Positions 6,394 to 8,560 of a stretch of DNA of 8,560 nucleotides are shown in pieces; position 1 is the first letter of the stretch, and each line of letters begins with the position of its first letter. Origin of the DNA: Methanothrix sp. (lineage in GTDB: Archaea; Halobacteriota; Methanosarcinia; Methanotrichales; Methanotrichaceae); assembly GCA_003162615.1 (NCBI GenBank), contig PMNG01000191.1, positions 1 to 8,560 on the forward strand. The letters are read 5' to 3'. Position numbers and translations under genes: made by a program. Under the pieces are notes generated by a model that was given only the letters and a program-made list of their open reading frames with translations, was not told the origin of the DNA and searched no databases.

Positions 6394-6517
6394 ATATTGC
6401 GGATCTTCGATGTCGCTAAATAGAGAGTTCCGGTCGATTCCTCCTTTGGGCACTTCAATCCTCCTGTACCCGATTAGAAATTTGATTCTTCCTGACGATT
6501 CCATCCTCGCGCCAACC

Positions 6518-6526
6518 TTAATAAAG
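6518..6526 (+). promoter_or_regulatory. TATA-box candidate for enolase
   Basis: TTAATAAAG stands out in GC-richer surroundings and lies about 35 bases before the enolase ATG at 6557. Transcription would begin near 6545, leaving a very short leader. This agrees with the absence of a good Shine-Dalgarno site; only GTGG (6547-6550) is nearby. Confidence 0.4.
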
Positions 6527-6556
6527 AAGGCTGCAAAGGGCGAGTCGTGGTATATT

Positions 6557-7807
6557 ATGTCATGTGAGATCGAAAGAATTCATGCCCGTGAGATCCTGGA
6601 CTCGCGAGGAAACCCGACTGTAGAGGTTGATGTCTGGACTTGCTGCGGCTTTGGCCGGGCAGCAGTGCCGTCTGGGGCATCCACAGGAACCCACGAAGCC
6701 CTTGAACTCCGCGATGGCGGAGACAGGTACGATGGGAAGGGCGTCCAAAAGGCGGTGAAGAACGTCAATGAGGTCATATCCCAGGAGGTTCTCGGAATGG
6801 ATGCCTCTGCCCAACGGGAGCTTGATGAGCTGATGATCGAGCTGGACGGCACGCCGAACAAGGCCAACCTTGGAGCCAACGCCATCCTCGGTGTCTCTCT
6901 GGCCGCGGCAAAGGCTGCGGCCTCATCGTTGGGGTTGCCGTTGTACAAGTACCTGGGAGGAGTGAACACGTGCCGCTTGCCTGTCCCATCCTTCAACGTC
7001 CTGAACGGTGGCAAGCACGCCGGGAACGAACTGTCCATCCAGGAGTTCATGATTCAGCCGGTCGGCGCTGACAACTTCAGTGAAGGCTTGCGCATGGCAG
7101 CAGAGACCTACCATGCACTGGGCAAGATCCTGCAAGGGAAGTACGGGGTTGGCGCTACTAACGTGGGCTTCGAGGGTGGATATGCACCGCCCCTTACCAA
7201 GACAAGGGACGCCCTGGATGCAATCATGGCCGCTCTGGATGTGACAGGCTACGGTGAGGAGATCAGAATTGGCCTCGACTCTGCAGCCTCCAGCTTCTAT
7301 CTAGATGGCGGCTACTCTGTTGACGGAAACAGGCTATCGCCTGGAGAGCTTATCGATTACTACGTGGATCTGGTCAAAACCTATCCCATCATTCTTCTTG
7401 AGGACCCCTTCGAGGAGGAAGCTTTCGAGGACTTTGCCAAGCTTACAGCCAAGATTCCACAGACGATAATTGTCGGGGACGATCTCTACGTCACCAACAT
7501 AAAACGCCTGGAGAAGGGCATCAAGATGTGCGCCACCAACGCCCTGCTGCTCAAGCTCAACCAGATAGGCACGGTCTCCGAAGCATTTGATGCCGCCCAG
7601 ATGACATTCCGCAACGGCTGGAAAGTCATGGCTTCCCACCGGTCGGCAGAGACTGAGGATTCGGCCCTTGCTGATGTTTCTGTGGCACTGGGCACCGAGC
7701 TGCTCAAGACAGGAGCGCCCGCCCGTTCGGAGAGGACGGCCAAGTACAACCAGCTCCTGAGGATACAGGAAGAGCTGGGAGACGCTGCAGCTTACGCGAA
7801 GATTTAG
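6557..7807 (+). CDS. eno: Enolase (phosphopyruvate hydratase), 416 aa
   Basis: Enolase converts 2-phosphoglycerate to phosphoenolpyruvate in the cytosol, running toward sugar synthesis in a methanogen. The ATG at 6557 begins MSCEIERIHAREILDSRGNPTVEV, the standard enolase start; 416 residues is normal. Signatures in order are the mobile loop PSGASTGTHEA (38-48), GGKHAGNE (151-158) with His154, IQEFM with Glu163, VGFEGGYAPP with Glu206 (203-212), metal ligands Asp241 (GLDSAA), Glu282 (LLEDPF) and Asp308 (VGDDLYVTN), catalytic Lys333 in LLLKLNQIG, SHRSAETED (360-368), and Lys384 in KTGAP. All expected catalytic and Mg-binding residues are present. Two positions are unusual for the family: Phe205 where GDEGG is common, and Ala364 where SHRSGETED is common. 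The gene is GC-richer in third codon positions than the kinase, as expected for a well-expressed gene. It is monocistronic, with its own TATA candidate and a terminator. Confidence 0.97.
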   Translation: MSCEIERIHAREILDSRGNPTVEVDVWTCCGFGRAAVPSGASTGTHEALELRDGGDRYDGKGVQKAVKNVNEVISQEVLGMDASAQRELDELMIELDGTPNKANLGANAILGVSLAAAKAAASSLGLPLYKYLGGVNTCRLPVPSFNVLNGGKHAGNELSIQEFMIQPVGADNFSEGLRMAAETYHALGKILQGKYGVGATNVGFEGGYAPPLTKTRDALDAIMAALDVTGYGEEIRIGLDSAASSFYLDGGYSVDGNRLSPGELIDYYVDLVKTYPIILLEDPFEEEAFEDFAKLTAKIPQTIIVGDDLYVTNIKRLEKGIKMCATNALLLKLNQIGTVSEAFDAAQMTFRNGWKVMASHRSAETEDSALADVSVALGTELLKTGAPARSERTAKYNQLLRIQEELGDAAAYAKI

Positions 7808-7830
7808 GCGAAGCTTATTACGCTATATTT

Positions 7831-7870
7831 TGCCCCTGGCGAATTTCTCCAGGGGCACTTCTTAATCTCT
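7831..7870 (+). terminator. Hairpin and pyrimidine-rich terminator after enolase
   Basis: TGCCCCTGG (7831-7839) pairs perfectly with CCAGGGGCA (7849-7857) around a nine-base loop. A T-rich stretch (CTTCTTAATCTCTCTTTCT) follows. It begins 23 bases after the enolase stop and should end that transcript. The reverse strand also has TTTT-rich sequence nearby only in part, so it is mainly a plus-strand terminator. Confidence 0.75.
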
Positions 7871-7874
7871 CTTT

Positions 7875-8045
7875 CTATGAGCGCTCGAATCTGGATAAAG
7901 CATCAGCCATTTGGGCCTGGGCAGGTGCCTGTCGATGCTCTGTGCTCATTTCGAACTCAACTCCTTTAAGGCCGACGCTGAACCTTCCGATGCTCCTGTC
8001 CAAGAGGACAAAAAGTTTAATCTGTATTAGGGCGATATTGATCAT
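7875..8045 (-). CDS. Doubtful small protein (56 aa), function unknown
   Basis: This minus-strand frame runs from an ATG at 8043-8045 to TAG at 7875-7877. The product starts with a hydrophobic stretch (MINIALIQIKLFVLL), then GRFSVGLKGVEFE, and ends in a polar helix-like tail (QAPAQAQMADALSRFERS). The codons look protein-like, and it fills the otherwise empty gap after the enolase terminator. Against it, there is no ribosome binding site, and its start is two bases from the start of the plus-strand gene at 8048, so the promoters would overlap. The frame is open further upstream to 8192, but that part overlaps the plus-strand gene antisense. It could also be the degraded end of a lost gene. I do not recognise it. 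Confidence 0.25.
   Translation of the reverse strand: MINIALIQIKLFVLLDRSIGRFSVGLKGVEFEMSTEHRQAPAQAQMADALSRFERS
8015..8021 (+). promoter_or_regulatory. TATA-box candidate for the 8048 gene
   Basis: GTTTAAT preceded by an A run lies 26-33 bases before the ATG at 8048. This places the transcription start within a few bases of the start codon, so the message would be nearly leaderless. Confidence 0.35.
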
Positions 8046-8047
8046 AT

Positions 8048-8515
8048 ATGGGAGATAATAAGGGCCCACTACAGCTCGACTTAGGCATAGTTGTATCGAA
8101 CTTTGGAGGAAATTCCAGTCAAAATAGGAACCAATTTCACGGCCTTGTCTCCTTATTTGGCATCGACTTTGGATTTTATATTGGTCCATCATATAATCTT
8201 TTTGATAGAATAGGGCCGAGCATTGGAGTTGGTTTGCTCATAGGACAAAACGGTTTCTTGGCAGGCAAAATAGGTATCCATTTTAACAGGACGTTCGGCT
8301 TGGCTATTTTAGTTCCAATAGTCCCCATTTACGGTGCTAGTGGGGCGAGCTTCTTATCCGCTCTGCCCATTCCAGAAGGGGCTAAAGCCGCAGCTGCTAT
8401 TCCGCTGTTGCTTGTGCCAGCATCATTTGCATATCAGGAAGAGTTTAAGGGACTATTCAGATGTGGGAAGGAAAAGTTCGAAGGAGTCATAGAGTACATG
8501 CGTCATAAAAGCTAA
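8048..8515 (+). CDS. Glycine-rich hydrophobic protein, function unknown (155 aa)
   Basis: I do not recognise this family. The ATG at 8048 follows an in-frame TGA (8039-8041) by only six bases, so no longer start exists. The product has no signal peptide. Residues 30-107 are rich in Gly, Ile, Leu and Phe in short alternating runs (LVSLFGIDFGFYIGPS, IGVGLLIGQ, LAGKIGIHF, LAILVPIVPIYGASGA), which could be beta strands or short membrane segments. An Ala/Pro/Leu-rich hydrophobic stretch follows (AAAAIPLLLVPA, 115-126), then a charged C-terminal tail (KEKFEGVIEYMRHKS) that is probably soluble. It stands apart from enolase, behind its terminator, with its own TATA-like box. No catalytic motif is visible. 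A membrane-associated or self-assembling protein would fit, but this is only a guess from composition. Confidence 0.55.
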   Translation: MGDNKGPLQLDLGIVVSNFGGNSSQNRNQFHGLVSLFGIDFGFYIGPSYNLFDRIGPSIGVGLLIGQNGFLAGKIGIHFNRTFGLAILVPIVPIYGASGASFLSALPIPEGAKAAAAIPLLLVPASFAYQEEFKGLFRCGKEKFEGVIEYMRHKS

Positions 8516-8560
8516 AGGACAGACTTCTTTCCCTTATCATCCTTTGCTTATTCGACGTTA
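8516..8560 (+). terminator. Pyrimidine-rich tail after the last gene
   Basis: Just past the TAA, the sequence CTTCTTTCCCTTATCATCC is T-rich without a hairpin. Archaeal RNA polymerase often stops at T-rich runs, so this may be the terminator of the 8048 gene; the window ends too soon to judge. Confidence 0.25.

Larger units (their letters stand above)
6202..6556. other. Divergent intergenic region between the isomerase-like gene and enolase
   Basis: This 355-base gap separates two divergently read genes. It contains AT-rich boxes on the isomerase side (6215-6240, where the minus strand reads TTTAATTAGA at 6231-6240), an A10 tract (6318-6327), a 10-bp tandem duplication (6331-6350), a 13-bp palindrome (6381-6393) and a TATA-like box before enolase (6518-6526). 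The enolase frame is open back to an ATG at 6410, but the extra 49 residues look unlike any enolase N-terminus. I see no tRNA or other RNA gene. Confidence 0.5.

Noticed and set aside
6428..6445. CCGGTCGATTCCTCC resembling a tRNA T-arm
   Set aside because: No matching acceptor stem, anticodon arm or D-arm is found around it.
6271..6504. Minus-strand 77-residue frame in the isomerase-enolase gap
   Set aside because: It crosses the A10 tract (giving a Phe run) and the tandem repeat, has no ribosome site, and its composition is not protein-like.
6410..6556. Longer enolase start at ATG 6410, adding 49 residues
   Set aside because: The added residues (MSLNREFRSIPPL...) resemble no enolase N-terminus, while MSCEIERIHAREILDSRG at 6557 is the standard start and a TATA-like box lies inside the extension.
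6580..7050. Minus-strand 156-residue frame inside enolase
   Set aside because: It is antisense to the certain enolase gene; its Pro/Ser/Arg-rich composition mirrors GC-rich enolase codons.
7877..7969. Plus-strand 30-residue frame MSARIWIKHQPF... after the enolase terminator
   Set aside because: Very short, no ribosome site, and overlaps the terminator tail; no support beyond an open frame.
1..8560. CRISPR array, insertion sequence, integrase, defence system
   Set aside because: No spaced direct repeats, terminal inverted repeats, transposase or nuclease-type genes were seen anywhere on either strand.

Overview
The window looks like chromosomal DNA of a methanogenic archaeon. Three things suggest this: an archaeal-style enolase, a very large cytoplasmic multi-PAS histidine kinase of the kind common in Methanosarcinales, and AT-rich TATA-like boxes a short way upstream of the starts instead of bacterial -35/-10 promoters. 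Methanothrix (Methanosaeta) is my best guess from general knowledge. It is an inference that I could not check by a search.

Layout. 10-408 (-) is a small exported or membrane-anchored protein of unknown function with a GTG start. 409-712 is an AT-rich divergent intergenic region with TATA-like boxes and inverted repeats. 713-5416 (+) reads as one ~1567-residue sensor histidine kinase with ten PAS domains, followed by HisKA and HATPase modules, but two single-base frame changes (near 2650 and 4312) break it into three overlapping reading frames. 5440-6201 (-) converges on the kinase with a 23-base gap and encodes a TIM-barrel sugar phosphate isomerase/epimerase-like protein. 6202-6556 is a divergent intergenic region with an A-tract, a 10-bp tandem duplication and a 13-bp palindrome. 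6557-7807 (+) is enolase, followed by a clear hairpin terminator. 7861-8047 holds at most a doubtful small minus-strand gene. 8048-8515 (+) is a glycine-rich hydrophobic protein of unknown function.

The genes do not form an obvious pathway or operon; most neighbours are divergent or convergent, or separated by a terminator. Enolase is central carbon metabolism (2-phosphoglycerate to phosphoenolpyruvate). The kinase is a cytosolic signal integrator without a response regulator in the window. I see no mobile element, CRISPR array, RNA gene or defence system. The most interesting part is the frame-broken ten-PAS kinase: whether it is a sequencing artefact, a recent pseudogene, or a kinase still made as separate pieces through an ATGA overlap and an internal Shine-Dalgarno/GTG.
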